A stretch of 64,000 bases of DNA, taken from contig PAAG01000047.1 of the NCBI GenBank assembly GCA_002698785.1, positions 372,001 through 436,000 on the forward strand. Reading direction: 5' to 3'. The translations under genes and the position numbers were made by a program. The stretch's first letter is position 1; each line of letters begins with the position of its first letter. The notes beneath the pieces were generated by a model. The model saw nothing but the letters and a program-made list of their open reading frames with translations. It had not been told where the DNA came from and ran no database searches. Origin of the DNA: Verrucomicrobiales bacterium. GTDB lineage: Bacteria > Verrucomicrobiota > Verrucomicrobiia > Verrucomicrobiales > DEV007. This document shows positions 27,769 through 36,707 of the stretch, one piece after another.

Positions 27769-28977
27769 GTGAGTGCAGTAGAAGATCAGGGACCAAGACT
27801 AACTATACTGGGGAAGCTGTTTCTCCTCGTATTTATGGGCGCATGTGGTTTCGGCGCCTGGTGGTTGATTACGAAACGTGGTTCAGAAGACCCTGGGACC
27901 GGTAAGCCGAAAACAGGAGAGGTAGACCCGAAGCCAACCGGAAAGAAAACCGAACTCCGAATCGCATACGGAACCGAAAAGAAAAATTGGCTCAAATGGG
28001 CCGTCGAAGAATTCGAAGCCACGAAAGAGGGCAAAGATATTCAAGTGACGCTCATTCCCATGGGCTCGCTGGAAGGTGCCCGAGCCACAGTAAAAGGAGA
28101 GGAAGAGATTCACGTCTGGAGTCCCGCAAGCTCGGCCTACAGAGATGTCTTTGTCACTGACTGGCAGTTGGAGCACTCGGGCAACCCAATCGCACGAGAA
28201 GAAACACTGGCACTGTCTCCAATGGTTTTTGTTATGTGGAAGGAACGATACGACGCGTTTGTTTCTCAATATAATGCCTTGGACTTTGAGACACTTTCCG
28301 AAGCCATGGTAGCACCGGGAGGTTGGAACGACATTGCCCAGAAGCCTGAGTGGGGATTCTTTAAGTTCGGTCATACCAACCCGACTCAATCCAACAGTGG
28401 CCTGATTTCTCTCACATTGATGGCTCACCACTACTATGACAAAACCACGCCTCTGGAAGCACAGGACATAGTGAACGCTCCATTCCAGACGTGGCTCAAA
28501 CAAATCGAAGGCTCTGTATCTGGCTTGATTAACAGTACCGGCAACATGATGCGAGACATGGTTTTGAAAGGACCCGCCAGCTATGATGTTGTGCTGGTTT
28601 ACGAGAACCTCGCGATCGATTACCTCAAGAATGCGGAAGGTCGATGGGGACAGCTCTATGTTGTCTATCCGAAAATAAACCTGTGGAATGACAATCCTTA
28701 CTACATCATCGATGCCCCATGGGTAGAAAAGAATGAGAAAAAAGCAGCAGAAACATTCCTCGAGTTTCTTATGTCAGAGCCGATTCAGCAACAGTCGCTC
28801 GTTCATGGATTTCGCCCGGGGAATCCATCCGTTCCTGTCATCGGCCCGGAAAGCCCATTCGAGAAATACAAGAAGTATGGGCTCCAGATCGCGATCGATA
28901 CAATTGCAGAACCACCAAGGGCAGACGCCATCAACAACCTCCTCACAGGTTGGCAGAGGTTGAGAAGTTCGCAATAA
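27769..28977 (+). CDS. Membrane-tethered solute-binding protein, paralogue of upstream gene
   Basis: 402 residues, start GTG 27769. One N-terminal transmembrane helix (about 13-35, LTILGKLFLLVFMGACGFGAWWL) lacks an obvious cleavage site and should anchor it. A Gly/Pro/Lys linker follows, then a binding-protein-like domain. Its motifs mirror the upstream protein: RIAYGTEKKNWLKWAVEEFE, IPMGSLEGA, HVWSPASSAY, GFFKFGHTNPTQSNSGLISL, LVYENLAIDY, GFRPGNPSVPV. The ligand is unknown. It shares the operon with the VWA fusion and the coiled-coil gene. Confidence 0.82.
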   Translation: MSAVEDQGPRLTILGKLFLLVFMGACGFGAWWLITKRGSEDPGTGKPKTGEVDPKPTGKKTELRIAYGTEKKNWLKWAVEEFEATKEGKDIQVTLIPMGSLEGARATVKGEEEIHVWSPASSAYRDVFVTDWQLEHSGNPIAREETLALSPMVFVMWKERYDAFVSQYNALDFETLSEAMVAPGGWNDIAQKPEWGFFKFGHTNPTQSNSGLISLTLMAHHYYDKTTPLEAQDIVNAPFQTWLKQIEGSVSGLINSTGNMMRDMVLKGPASYDVVLVYENLAIDYLKNAEGRWGQLYVVYPKINLWNDNPYYIIDAPWVEKNEKKAAETFLEFLMSEPIQQQSLVHGFRPGNPSVPVIGPESPFEKYKKYGLQIAIDTIAEPPRADAINNLLTGWQRLRSSQ

Positions 28978-28993
28978 TTCTACCGCCTCGCCT

Positions 28994-29806
28994 GTGAACA
29001 GAGCGTTCAAATATCTAAAGGCTGCCTTCTTGGTCAGGGAGAAGATTCCACTGCTCGGTCATGTTCCCGTAAACGTGCTGATGCTTTCAGGCTTTGCCGT
29101 TCTAGGTTTCGGACATCCGGCATTCTGGTTGATAGGCCTGATTGGAGAAATCGGTTTTCTTTGGTCCATGGCAGGTTCCAAGCGATTTCGAAAATGGGTC
29201 GATGCTGTTGACGTTGTTGAGAATCAGAAAAAAGATCTCAGCGAAAAGGAAACCTTGTTGTCTCGCCTCACTCCACCGAATCGAAAGCGATTTGATTCTC
29301 TCGAATCGCAATATGGAACGATTCGATCCGATTATGAGAAATCCCATGTGGGTGAATCTCTCTATGATAACAACCTGGCAAACTTGAAGAATTTGAAGCG
29401 GGTCTATCTGCGACTTCTCGTCGCCTCTCAAAAGCTGGAAGTGAAAGATCAGGGAGAGAACCTTCGATCCATTCGTTCGAGAATCGAAGAGATCGATGCT
29501 GAACTCTCATCTCCTGGTCTGACCAACGCCTCGCGCGAGAGTCGGACTCAGATCCGCAGCCTACTCGAAAAGAGGATCGACGTATTGGAAAACAGGAGCC
29601 GGTCGTTAGACGAGATCCACACCGATCTTGAACAAATAGAAACACAATTTCAACTCTCCCTCGAAAGCACCGCTCTCAATGATTCTCTCACCGAGGAAAA
29701 ACTTGATCTGGATTTGGCGAGAAATATGATCACCACTCCCGGCTACACAGCTTTTCTTGCAGACGACAACGAGCCGGATCCATTGGTCGAATGGGAGTTA
29801 GATTAG
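28994..29806 (+). CDS. Membrane coiled-coil protein of the SBP-VWA operon
   Basis: 270 residues, start GTG 28994. One or two hydrophobic helices at about 25-60 (VNVLMLSGFAVLGFG, FWLIGLIGEIGFLWSMAG) precede a long charged helical region (about 75-235) with coiled-coil character (IRSRIEEIDAELS, DEIHTDLEQIETQFQLS). The C-terminus is acidic (DDNEPDPLVEWELD). No family recognised. With no long periplasmic domain, it probably signals or scaffolds on the cytoplasmic side of the two binding proteins (inference). It converges on the thioredoxin-like gene (19-bp gap). Confidence 0.75.
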   Translation: MNRAFKYLKAAFLVREKIPLLGHVPVNVLMLSGFAVLGFGHPAFWLIGLIGEIGFLWSMAGSKRFRKWVDAVDVVENQKKDLSEKETLLSRLTPPNRKRFDSLESQYGTIRSDYEKSHVGESLYDNNLANLKNLKRVYLRLLVASQKLEVKDQGENLRSIRSRIEEIDAELSSPGLTNASRESRTQIRSLLEKRIDVLENRSRSLDEIHTDLEQIETQFQLSLESTALNDSLTEEKLDLDLARNMITTPGYTAFLADDNEPDPLVEWELD

Positions 29807-29825
29807 CTGGATTGCCCCGCCTCTT

Positions 29826-30758
29826 TCATCGTCGCAGTGTAGCAACCTGCGACGGGCTCAACCATTCCAGAGCAGCCTCTGGATTGGTTCGCGCGAAAGA
29901 ATTTACTTTCGTCGCCTGAACTGGCGAGAGTTTTAATTCTTCGAATGGGGTTCCCTGCAATTGCTTCTTTTGATCCGAATCACTTGCTCGTCGATAGTCG
30001 TCTGTAAGTGTAGCAACAGACAATCGCGATTTTCGAGCAGCAGTAAGGTCATCCTCATTCAAGGCATACACTTTGTCGGCGCAATCATACTGAGCAGCTG
30101 CACCGACCAGTTCCTCGAAAGGCAGCTTCTCTCGGTCAAACGAGACGAGTGTCACTTCCCTACCATCCAGCCACCCAGCCTCGGTAGTCAGAACTCCTTC
30201 AATACTTCCCAAACGAAGTTCTCCCGTCCAGAAGCAATACATGGCAAAAGCAGCAGTTCCTGTTTCTGCCGCGACTTCGCTTCCTGCAAGCGCTCGAAGA
30301 TACTTTGGAGCATCTTGCCCAAACGCCTTGAGAGCTTCCACCATACGCGCCGCTATTCCTTGCAGGGACCAAACTCTGTCTTTTCGCTCGATGATGTCTT
30401 TCCCCTCCTTATCGAGAAATCTGACGACTTGAAAGTTCCAGGCCGGTTCACGGTATTTTTTCAGAATTTCTGCATCTTTCCCCGGTTGGTTGTTATAGAC
30501 CACTACGGGAACGAACTCTGTCTCAATAGCTTCAACCAGTTGAGGGTGGCTCAGCACTTCACGTCCAAATTTCTGACAACCAGCACAACCTGGGACTTCC
30601 TGAAACAAAACGAAAACAGGTTTTCCGGTCTCAGCGGCTTCGACAAAACCAGCTTCCCAGTCTCGCTTCCAATCTACTTCACCCACTTCAATCCGCCTCT
30701 CGCCGGAACAGGCAATCGTTGGCAGATAATACAAAATCGCAATCAAGAACCACCTCAT
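29826..30758 (-). CDS. Secreted thioredoxin-like protein with VPGC motif and MsrA-like second domain
   Basis: About 310 residues. A signal peptide (FLIAILYYLPTIACSG) precedes a thioredoxin-fold domain (about 25-150) with FVLFQEVPGCAGCQ, a CxxC redox pair at about Cys58/Cys61. VPG followed by Cys (or selenocysteine) marks a known thioredoxin-like family. A second part (about 165-260) resembles peptide methionine sulfoxide reductase A: FAMYCFW (Cys about 175), GVLTTEAGWLDGREVTLVSFD, then FEELVGAAAQYDC. The GCFW Gly is replaced by Tyr. A periplasmic methionine-repair role is inferred. The start is ATG 30758; a longer frame begins with TTG 30809. Confidence 0.75.
   Translation of the reverse strand: MRWFLIAILYYLPTIACSGERRIEVGEVDWKRDWEAGFVEAAETGKPVFVLFQEVPGCAGCQKFGREVLSHPQLVEAIETEFVPVVVYNNQPGKDAEILKKYREPAWNFQVVRFLDKEGKDIIERKDRVWSLQGIAARMVEALKAFGQDAPKYLRALAGSEVAAETGTAAFAMYCFWTGELRLGSIEGVLTTEAGWLDGREVTLVSFDREKLPFEELVGAAAQYDCADKVYALNEDDLTAARKSRLSVATLTDDYRRASDSDQKKQLQGTPFEELKLSPVQATKVNSFARTNPEAALEWLSPSQVATLRR
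29830..29854. terminator. Perfect 8-bp hairpin between convergent genes
   Basis: CGTCGCAG (29830-29837) and CTGCGACG (29847-29854) form a perfect inverted repeat with a 9-nt loop. It lies inside the last codons of the minus-strand thioredoxin-like gene and 24 bp after the coiled-coil gene. It could end transcription in either direction. No T-run follows on either strand. Confidence 0.35.
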
Positions 30759-30854
30759 CTCATCATTCACAGACGTGCAGAGAAGAGGGTTTCTTACCGT
30801 TTTCTTCAATCTTATTGATCGGGTAGCTCAAAATCTGCGTAACACTTTTTACGA

Positions 30855-31469
30855 ATGAATGTTTTTCTCCTAAGCCTAATCGTTTCTGTCAGCTTGGCGC
30901 TTTCTGCTGGCTCTGGATGGGAGACTTTGCAATTCGATGGAGTTCAGGAGAATCAGGTTCGCTTTACTGGCTCCCAAATCACCGTATCAGTGAATGATTC
31001 TGCGTCTCCGATTATCTATCCTTTCAGCAACACGAGAACGGTCACAGAGATTTTGGTTTCTGGTTCTGTCTCCGGGGAACTGAAAGCCGGCACATGGGAC
31101 GATTCTCTCCTTCGAGTCGGAGTGATCGAAACGGGAACCAGGAAACTCACACCTCTCGAACGTATTTCAGCTCCTGACTGGGTGAAACAGCTCTCCAGTA
31201 GAATGAGCGGCGGCGTAGAACGAATACACTGCTTCCTTTTGATGCCCGAAAAAGAGCGAATTGGTGAAATAAGAACCAATCCCGACATGAAACTCTTTCG
31301 GGAGACAATCACGTCTGCACCGAACGCTGATGGCTCGTTCACAATGCAAATCGAACTTTCCCATCCGGTTGAGTCTCCGGGCCTTTGGATTCTCTCCGAT
31401 GGAGATGACACCAGCTCGCAGTTCACCATTTCGATCAACCAGATCGAATTGAAGTCTTCGAAGAGATAG
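30855..31469 (+). CDS. Secreted protein, unknown function
   Basis: 204 residues starting at ATG 30855 with a clear signal peptide (VFLLSLIVSVSLALSAGSG). The mature part is beta-rich and Ser/Thr-rich (VRFTGSQITVSVNDSASP, ISVTVLV-like strands), with a single Cys near residue 126 and an SSQFTISINQIEL end that suggests a jelly-roll or immunoglobulin-like fold. No family recognised. It diverges from the thioredoxin-like gene (96-bp gap, which should hold promoters) and is followed 94 bp later by the PPOX-like gene. Confidence 0.6.
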   Translation: MNVFLLSLIVSVSLALSAGSGWETLQFDGVQENQVRFTGSQITVSVNDSASPIIYPFSNTRTVTEILVSGSVSGELKAGTWDDSLLRVGVIETGTRKLTPLERISAPDWVKQLSSRMSGGVERIHCFLLMPEKERIGEIRTNPDMKLFRETITSAPNADGSFTMQIELSHPVESPGLWILSDGDDTSSQFTISINQIELKSSKR

Positions 31470-31563
31470 ACATATCAGAGGAATTGCGGCATTCTTGTGA
31501 GGAAACCTATCGCTCAGACTGAGTTTCTCCCACCCACCTGTCAGCGTATTCTCTTGAGAAATC

Positions 31564-32049
31564 ATGAAGCCTCCCGAGTCTCCCGTCCAAGCAGCAGCCG
31601 ATGTCCTGAATTCGATCATGACAGGACAAAGGGAAGCCATACTCAGCACCGTATCCAGTGACGGACGCCCACATGCGACATGGATGTCCACGATGACGAA
31701 CGATGATATCTCAAAAATTATCACCCTGACATCGCCAGATAGCCACAAGGTGGAAAATATCGAGTTCAACCCAGAAGTAGAATGGCTGTTCACTGCGCCG
31801 AATAAGCGCGAGCTTGTTTACTTGCACGGAACTGCTGAGATCATCCGGGATGTGGCAAAGATGAAAAAAGCGTGGCAGGCGGTGCCCAACAAGCAGCGAG
31901 CGTTCTTTTTGAATTTCTTCACTTCCGCCCCCGGCTATGCAGTAATCGAAACCACGGTTCGGAAAGTAGTGTACGGAATGCCCGCGCACAATTTTTTCCA
32001 CGAGTTCGATCCCGAAGAACTCGCATCGCAGGCAGTGGGACAGTCTTAA
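31564..32049 (+). CDS. Pyridoxamine 5'-phosphate oxidase-like (FMN-binding split barrel) protein
   Basis: 161 residues with the split-barrel pattern of PPOX-like proteins: REAILSTVSSDGRPHATWMS (about 23-42), then IITLTSPDSHKVENIEFNPEVEWLF in pieces, and VYLHGTAEIIRD. Similar proteins bind FMN or F420 or act as general stress proteins; the substrate is unknown. It shares 4 bp with the convergent macro-domain gene. The start at ATG 31564 suits the family. Confidence 0.82.
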   Translation: MKPPESPVQAAADVLNSIMTGQREAILSTVSSDGRPHATWMSTMTNDDISKIITLTSPDSHKVENIEFNPEVEWLFTAPNKRELVYLHGTAEIIRDVAKMKKAWQAVPNKQRAFFLNFFTSAPGYAVIETTVRKVVYGMPAHNFFHEFDPEELASQAVGQS

Positions 32050-32675
32050 TCCACAGTGCTTCTCGGGTTTTCGAATCCCCAATTACTCCCGTAGTGAACA
32101 CTCTCGTGCCGTCGCTGCGCGAAAGATCCGTTTATGAACTCTGGTACGGAAAGGTAATTTGTGTAGGCCAGGCGAATCTGCAGGGCAGCTTCCATCGGGT
32201 CCATACCTCCCGTTCCCGTCCCTAATCCGGGACAAACGACAGACTTGATCTTTTTCTCTTTATCCCGGTTGTGCTGATGGATAGCACATAGCGTAGCCCA
32301 GAAAGCGAGATAGACATTGTCTGTTCGGCTGATATTTAGAGGCACACGCATGGTCGGACTATGGGCCACCCAGGGATGTGAAGAATTGCCAGATTCAACG
32401 AGGATGGAAGTGCCGACCGGCTGCTCCCCCAGGAAATCGCTTAGAATGCGATCTTGAATTCTATCCTGAAGATCTCGGCCGAAAAACTTTAAGACAGCGA
32501 GATCCATTCCCGCGTCCATCAGTCCGAATGAATTACCTGCGGTAATGACACAGTCGTAATAAGGAAGTTCCTCAAACTTCCCACGTACGACCTCGACCTC
32601 AGGGAAATCACGAAATCTCCACTGAGCCGCTTCGTAGAAAGAAGAATCCGGAGAGACCAGGATCAGGTGCAACAT
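32046..32675 (-). CDS. Macro domain protein
   Basis: 209 residues. The ADP-ribose-binding pattern of macro domains is visible: DCVITAGNSFGLMDAGMDLAV (about 41-61), VGTSILVES, and VVCPGLGTGTGGMDP (about 146-160). Macro domains bind ADP-ribose derivatives, and some hydrolyse ADP-ribose from proteins or nucleic acids. The specific activity is unknown. It begins 57 bp downstream of the DUF1552 gene end on the same strand, and its 3' end overlaps the PPOX-like gene by 4 bp. Confidence 0.85.
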   Translation of the reverse strand: MLHLILVSPDSSFYEAAQWRFRDFPEVEVVRGKFEELPYYDCVITAGNSFGLMDAGMDLAVLKFFGRDLQDRIQDRILSDFLGEQPVGTSILVESGNSSHPWVAHSPTMRVPLNISRTDNVYLAFWATLCAIHQHNRDKEKKIKSVVCPGLGTGTGGMDPMEAALQIRLAYTNYLSVPEFINGSFAQRRHESVHYGSNWGFENPRSTVD

Positions 32676-32731
32676 ACAATCAGTATGCTGCCCCCAGCTT
32701 ACAACAGGCGAGAACTAAATCAGAGTATTAC

Positions 32732-33991
32732 CTAAACCGACAGACCATCCATTTCGCCCGCACTAGTCGCGAAACTTTCGTTCTGCAAACCAAGCCGGTG
32801 AAGCGCACTGAGGTAAAGGTTGGGGAGTGGATAGTTGTTCTTCTTATCAAAGGCCAGGTGCCGGCCATGTTTGAACCCACCTCCCGCAAAGAGCACCGGC
32901 ATATTCTTGTTATCGTGTGCCGAGGCATTTCCCAGATTGGAAGTAAGCAGCACCATCGTCTCGTCGAGAAGGGAATCATCCTTCAGCCTGCGAATGAAAT
33001 CGCCCCAAGCATTCACCACGCCCTGCTCCACGATTGCAAGTTGAGCGAGCTTTTCTTCATCCATGCCATGGTGGCTGAGTCCGTGGTAACTTTCATCGAC
33101 CCCTTTGAGTCCGGTGACCGAGTTCCCGGTCACGTGCAGCGTCACGAAGCGAGTTGAATCCGTCGACAAGGCCATGTGAATGATATCCAGAAAGATACGG
33201 TCAACTTCGACCTCGTTGTCTCTTGGTATCTTGCTAGGCTTCGCGAGTGATACTTTTGGTTTTGGCTTATGGATCCAGTCCTCGTTGGCCACCATTCGCT
33301 GTTCCAGTTCACGAACACTGGTAAACCATGCATCCAGCTTGTCGCGATCTGCGGAACCCACTTCTCGCTGGAGTGCTTTTGCTTCTGCGCCGACGACATC
33401 CATAACACTGCGCCCCTGACGGATCAGGTCGGCCTGACGCTCCTGCTCCTCTGGCGTGTCATCAACAAAGAGTTTTGTGAACAATCTAACCGCGCTGTTC
33501 TCGGCGGGGATCATGGCACCGTTGTCTGTGTAGGACGGGCTGGTCTGACTGTTCGTGTTAAGAACGAGTGAAGGAAAACGGGTTTCGTGCCCCAGGTGTT
33601 TTGCCATCAGCTGGTCCAGCGAGATCGTGTTTCGCGAAGTCGCTCCACGCTGGTTAGGACATGCGGAAAAGATACTACCTTCCGCTGAGTGTCCCCCTGT
33701 CACACCAGGATGCGACGATCCGGAGACCACGGAAAACTCCTCCCGTATATCCTGCAACGATTTCAGGTAACGCGACGGCTTGTAGTTTCTCCCTTCTCCC
33801 TCAGGAACGAGGTTCGGGTTGTGCAGACCAAGAGCCAGGCTCATCCCCACAAATCTCTTTGCCGATGTTGCTTCGCGAGTTGCGGCAAACGCCGGTGACA
33901 TGGCATCGAGTAACGGCAACCCTAACGAAATCCCGGCTCCCCGGAGGACTTCACGCCTTGATAGGTGCTTCTTGGTGGCAATGTAACTCAT
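32732..33991 (-). CDS. DUF1552 family protein with Tat-type signal
   Basis: 419 residues. A twin-arginine-like leader (HLSRREVLRGAGISLGLPLLDA) suggests folded export. The body matches DUF1552: GLHNPNLVPEGEGRNY, SRYLKSLQDIREEFSVVSGSSHPG, GHSAEGSIFSA, then TRFVTLHVTGNSV, SYHGLSHHG and VLLTSNLGNASAHDNKNMPVLFAGGG in pieces. In PVC genomes this family is nearly always encoded beside a DUF1592 cytochrome protein, as here (34069-36426); the pair is presumed to work together in the periplasm. The leader has a purine-rich AAGGAAAGAG, one of the few SD-like sites here. Confidence 0.9.
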   Translation of the reverse strand: MSYIATKKHLSRREVLRGAGISLGLPLLDAMSPAFAATREATSAKRFVGMSLALGLHNPNLVPEGEGRNYKPSRYLKSLQDIREEFSVVSGSSHPGVTGGHSAEGSIFSACPNQRGATSRNTISLDQLMAKHLGHETRFPSLVLNTNSQTSPSYTDNGAMIPAENSAVRLFTKLFVDDTPEEQERQADLIRQGRSVMDVVGAEAKALQREVGSADRDKLDAWFTSVRELEQRMVANEDWIHKPKPKVSLAKPSKIPRDNEVEVDRIFLDIIHMALSTDSTRFVTLHVTGNSVTGLKGVDESYHGLSHHGMDEEKLAQLAIVEQGVVNAWGDFIRRLKDDSLLDETMVLLTSNLGNASAHDNKNMPVLFAGGGFKHGRHLAFDKKNNYPLPNLYLSALHRLGLQNESFATSAGEMDGLSV

Positions 33992-34068
33992 AACTCTTTC
34001 CTTTTTCTCTTCACTATTTGAGACAGCGAAGGGTCTCTTTTGATCAAATCCGCACAGGTCGTGCCAAA

Positions 34069-36426
34069 TTATTTTCGGAGGAACACGTCACTCGAGAGTG
34101 AGTCGCGGATCAACGATCTGATTCCATGGTCGCTCTTCGCCGACAGTTTCACAATCTCCTCAATTGCGCCGGTTTCGCTGAATCTGGGTGCAGCTCCCGT
34201 GGCGTAGGTCAAAAACTGTCGCACAAAACCCTTGGCGAGCTGCTTATCGCGATTCTTGTAAATCGATTTCCACTGCCTCAAGCCGGCAAACTCTTCTCCA
34301 TCTCGGGTGACTCCGCTTGGATCGATCGGCTTCCCCTTCCCTCCAATTCCATATTTCGATCTCCAACCGCCGATTGGGTCAAAATTCTCCAGAGCAAACC
34401 CCGGAGGATCAATCGTCTTGTGACAAGAGGCGCACGATTCGTTATTGCGATGCTTATCCAGTTGATCCCGAATCGAAGTCGCCCCGCGAATATCTGGTTC
34501 GATCGCAGGAACCCCAGGAGGAGGTGGCGGAATATGCACGCCGAGGATCCGCTCGTTCATAAATACCCCACGCACGACCGGCGATGTCGTCGTTCCATCT
34601 GCTGTCACTTTCAGAATGGCACCTTGAGTCACCAATCCACCGCGAACCCCGCGCTGTTTCTCCGGAAGGGAAACCTTTTGCAGCCCATTTCCAGCCTTCA
34701 GTTGAGCATCCATCTTATAATGCCTCGCCAGCCTTCCATTGAGGAAAACGAAATTCGAATCCACCAGATGAGACACATCGCGATTCGACTTCACCAGTTC
34801 TGCAAAATACGCCCGAGTCTCCTGTAAAAGACTTTCCTGCAGAACAGAATCGAACGTCTTAAACTGCCTCGGATCAGGAGCAGTAAAATCGATCTGTTTC
34901 ATCTTCAACCACTGGTCGGTGAAGCTCTTCACAAATCGCTCCGAACGTTGGTCCTTGAGCATTCGCTCGATCTGCTGGTCTAGCACCTGCGGATCCTTCA
35001 GCTTCTTCTCTTTGGCGAGCTTCCGTAGCGTCCAATCGGGATTACTGACCCAAAGAGTGTAACTCAGCCGCGTAGCGATGGCATAATCATCCAGTCTACC
35101 CGGTTTCTCCACAAACGTCAGGAATCGAGGGGAACAGAGAATCGCGCGGTAGCTTGCCCGAAGTGCCTCAAAGAGAGATTCTCCATCATCCAGAGCCGCT
35201 TTGCCAATCTGCTGATATGGAGCCAATTGCTCCTGACTGATGGGTCGTCTGAAGGCCCGATTCGCAAATCGAGCGACCAGCTCATCAACCGCTTTCTTTG
35301 GCTCGGCCTTCAGATCATCCCACCTTCGGTCTCCCAACAGGTTCTTTCTTACCGTATTTCGATCGGCATTTGGATAAATCCTCTCGATATCGATTCCAGA
35401 GTTGGCAATACCCGAGAAGCCCTGCTTCGCCAGGTCGCGCCCCTTGAAAGAAACATTTCCTCCAGTTGCTCCCGACGGAGCACGTTTCAGGGTCGCGTCG
35501 TTGGGTTTCAGCTCCAGCTTATGCCCGCCCTGGATCCACGCTTCATAGACCATGTCCCTGGGCTCTTTTGTCGCCTCAACGAGTCCCATCATGTAGAGAA
35601 TGGGCGCATTGGACTCGCATTCTCCGGAACGCAATGTCCCCCATACAGCTCCATCCGAACCGGGGTTGATGGCATGCACATCCTTCAACGTCACCCGATA
35701 CCAACCGCTCTCTGGAACTTCGGTTTTCCGCATTCTCCCGAAGAATTGCAGTGAAATCGGCCAGCTGATGCTTTTGCCATTTTTGAGATCAGGCCCCCTG
35801 TAATTGCCTCGCTTATTGAAAGTGAGATCCTCGGGCGTCAGAGACACTTTATATTTCTTATCCCCTTTCGACACCCTATGAAACGCCTCTTCCAGCGCGA
35901 GATCAGCGGCATCGAGATACCTTGCCAGTTGGTGATGGGACAGTTGCTGCCCCTCCGCAACCGTCTCGAAACCATGGGATTCCGGATCTTCAGGTAGCAA
36001 CTCTACTAAAGGGATATCGATTCCGAGAAGATCATGAATCGAGTACTCGTACTCACGTCTCGTGAGCCTGCGGCTGCGAACCCGGCCATTTTTTTCAATA
36101 TCAGCCTGATCCCAAGCCACCATTGGTTTCGATAAGTCAGTGAGAAACTCGTGTTTTTCCTTCTCTTCCGGCTGTGGCTTCTTTTCCGGCGGCATTTCCC
36201 CGAGCTCCACGCGCTCAAACACTCTCTGCCAACGAGCGAAGTTCGCGGGATTTGCCGGATCAAACTCCAGATCGAGGAGATTCAGCTCGGCCTTACTGAC
36301 CACATCGTCGTGACACTCGATGCAGTGCTGGTCGAGAAACGAAAAGACGGGCTCAGGCAGATCAGCCGCCGAGATAAGATTAGCCGTGGCCAGAACAGCC
36401 AGGAAACACATGAAAAATTGTCGCAT
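34069..36426 (-). CDS. DUF1592-type secreted cytochrome c protein
   Basis: 785 residues with a signal peptide (FFMCFLAVLATANLISA). The order fits PSCyt1-DUF1587-DUF1592-DUF1588-DUF1585: haem motif CIECHDDVVSKAELNL (about 35-50), RLTRREYEYSIHDLLGID (about 119-136), RFLTFVEKPGRLDDYAIATRLSY (about 440-462), RGVRGGLVTQGAILKVTADGT, a second CASCH (about 664) with KTIDPPGFALENFDPIGGWR, and a terminal DUF1585 segment. It is the partner of the DUF1552 gene 77 bp downstream. The function is unproven; periplasmic electron transfer during polysaccharide breakdown has been suggested. A hairpin sits just before its ATG. Confidence 0.92.
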   Translation of the reverse strand: MRQFFMCFLAVLATANLISAADLPEPVFSFLDQHCIECHDDVVSKAELNLLDLEFDPANPANFARWQRVFERVELGEMPPEKKPQPEEKEKHEFLTDLSKPMVAWDQADIEKNGRVRSRRLTRREYEYSIHDLLGIDIPLVELLPEDPESHGFETVAEGQQLSHHQLARYLDAADLALEEAFHRVSKGDKKYKVSLTPEDLTFNKRGNYRGPDLKNGKSISWPISLQFFGRMRKTEVPESGWYRVTLKDVHAINPGSDGAVWGTLRSGECESNAPILYMMGLVEATKEPRDMVYEAWIQGGHKLELKPNDATLKRAPSGATGGNVSFKGRDLAKQGFSGIANSGIDIERIYPNADRNTVRKNLLGDRRWDDLKAEPKKAVDELVARFANRAFRRPISQEQLAPYQQIGKAALDDGESLFEALRASYRAILCSPRFLTFVEKPGRLDDYAIATRLSYTLWVSNPDWTLRKLAKEKKLKDPQVLDQQIERMLKDQRSERFVKSFTDQWLKMKQIDFTAPDPRQFKTFDSVLQESLLQETRAYFAELVKSNRDVSHLVDSNFVFLNGRLARHYKMDAQLKAGNGLQKVSLPEKQRGVRGGLVTQGAILKVTADGTTTSPVVRGVFMNERILGVHIPPPPPGVPAIEPDIRGATSIRDQLDKHRNNESCASCHKTIDPPGFALENFDPIGGWRSKYGIGGKGKPIDPSGVTRDGEEFAGLRQWKSIYKNRDKQLAKGFVRQFLTYATGAAPRFSETGAIEEIVKLSAKSDHGIRSLIRDSLSSDVFLRK

Positions 36427-36433
36427 GGAGGAG

Positions 36434-36453
36434 TCGCCCGTCTTTACGGGTGA
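36434..36453 (-). promoter_or_regulatory. Leader hairpin directly upstream of the DUF1592 gene
   Basis: TCGCCCGT and ACGGGTGA pair over 8 bp (one G-T wobble) around a 4-nt loop, 7 bp before the minus-strand ATG at 36424-36426. The bases between hairpin and start read CTCCTCC on the coding strand. It could limit ribosome access or stabilise the message; no known riboswitch class is recognised. Confidence 0.3.
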
Positions 36454-36707
36454 TGAGGAGGATCGAAGAAAACAAAACTCCTGATTTTCCGCGATTCAAA
36501 TACGTAATCACACACGGCAAAGATGCGGAATAGGGCCATTTCGAGACCGCTCTGGCCCGAAAGAACCAGCCCGTTAGAGCAATCACGCAGAAACGCTATC
36601 ACGCAAAAAACCCTGTCGACATGCAGAATCGGTCCAGCTTATGCTCTCCGGAGCGGAAAACGGCGAATTTTGATCGGATCGCCCATTTTCCCTACCAAAT
36701 TGACATC
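36454..36707. other. Divergent intergenic region upstream of the moxR operon
   Basis: About 254 bp between the DUF1592 gene and moxR that must hold promoters for both. ATCACGCA occurs twice (36582-36589 and 36598-36605), 16 bp apart. No clear -35/-10 pair was recognised. The frame of moxR continues upstream to a non-ATG codon at 36621 without family resemblance. Confidence 0.3.

Noticed and set aside
30576-30600. Possible selenocysteine at the VPGC motif of the thioredoxin-like protein
   Set aside because: The codon is TGT (Cys), not TGA, so this member is the Cys form.
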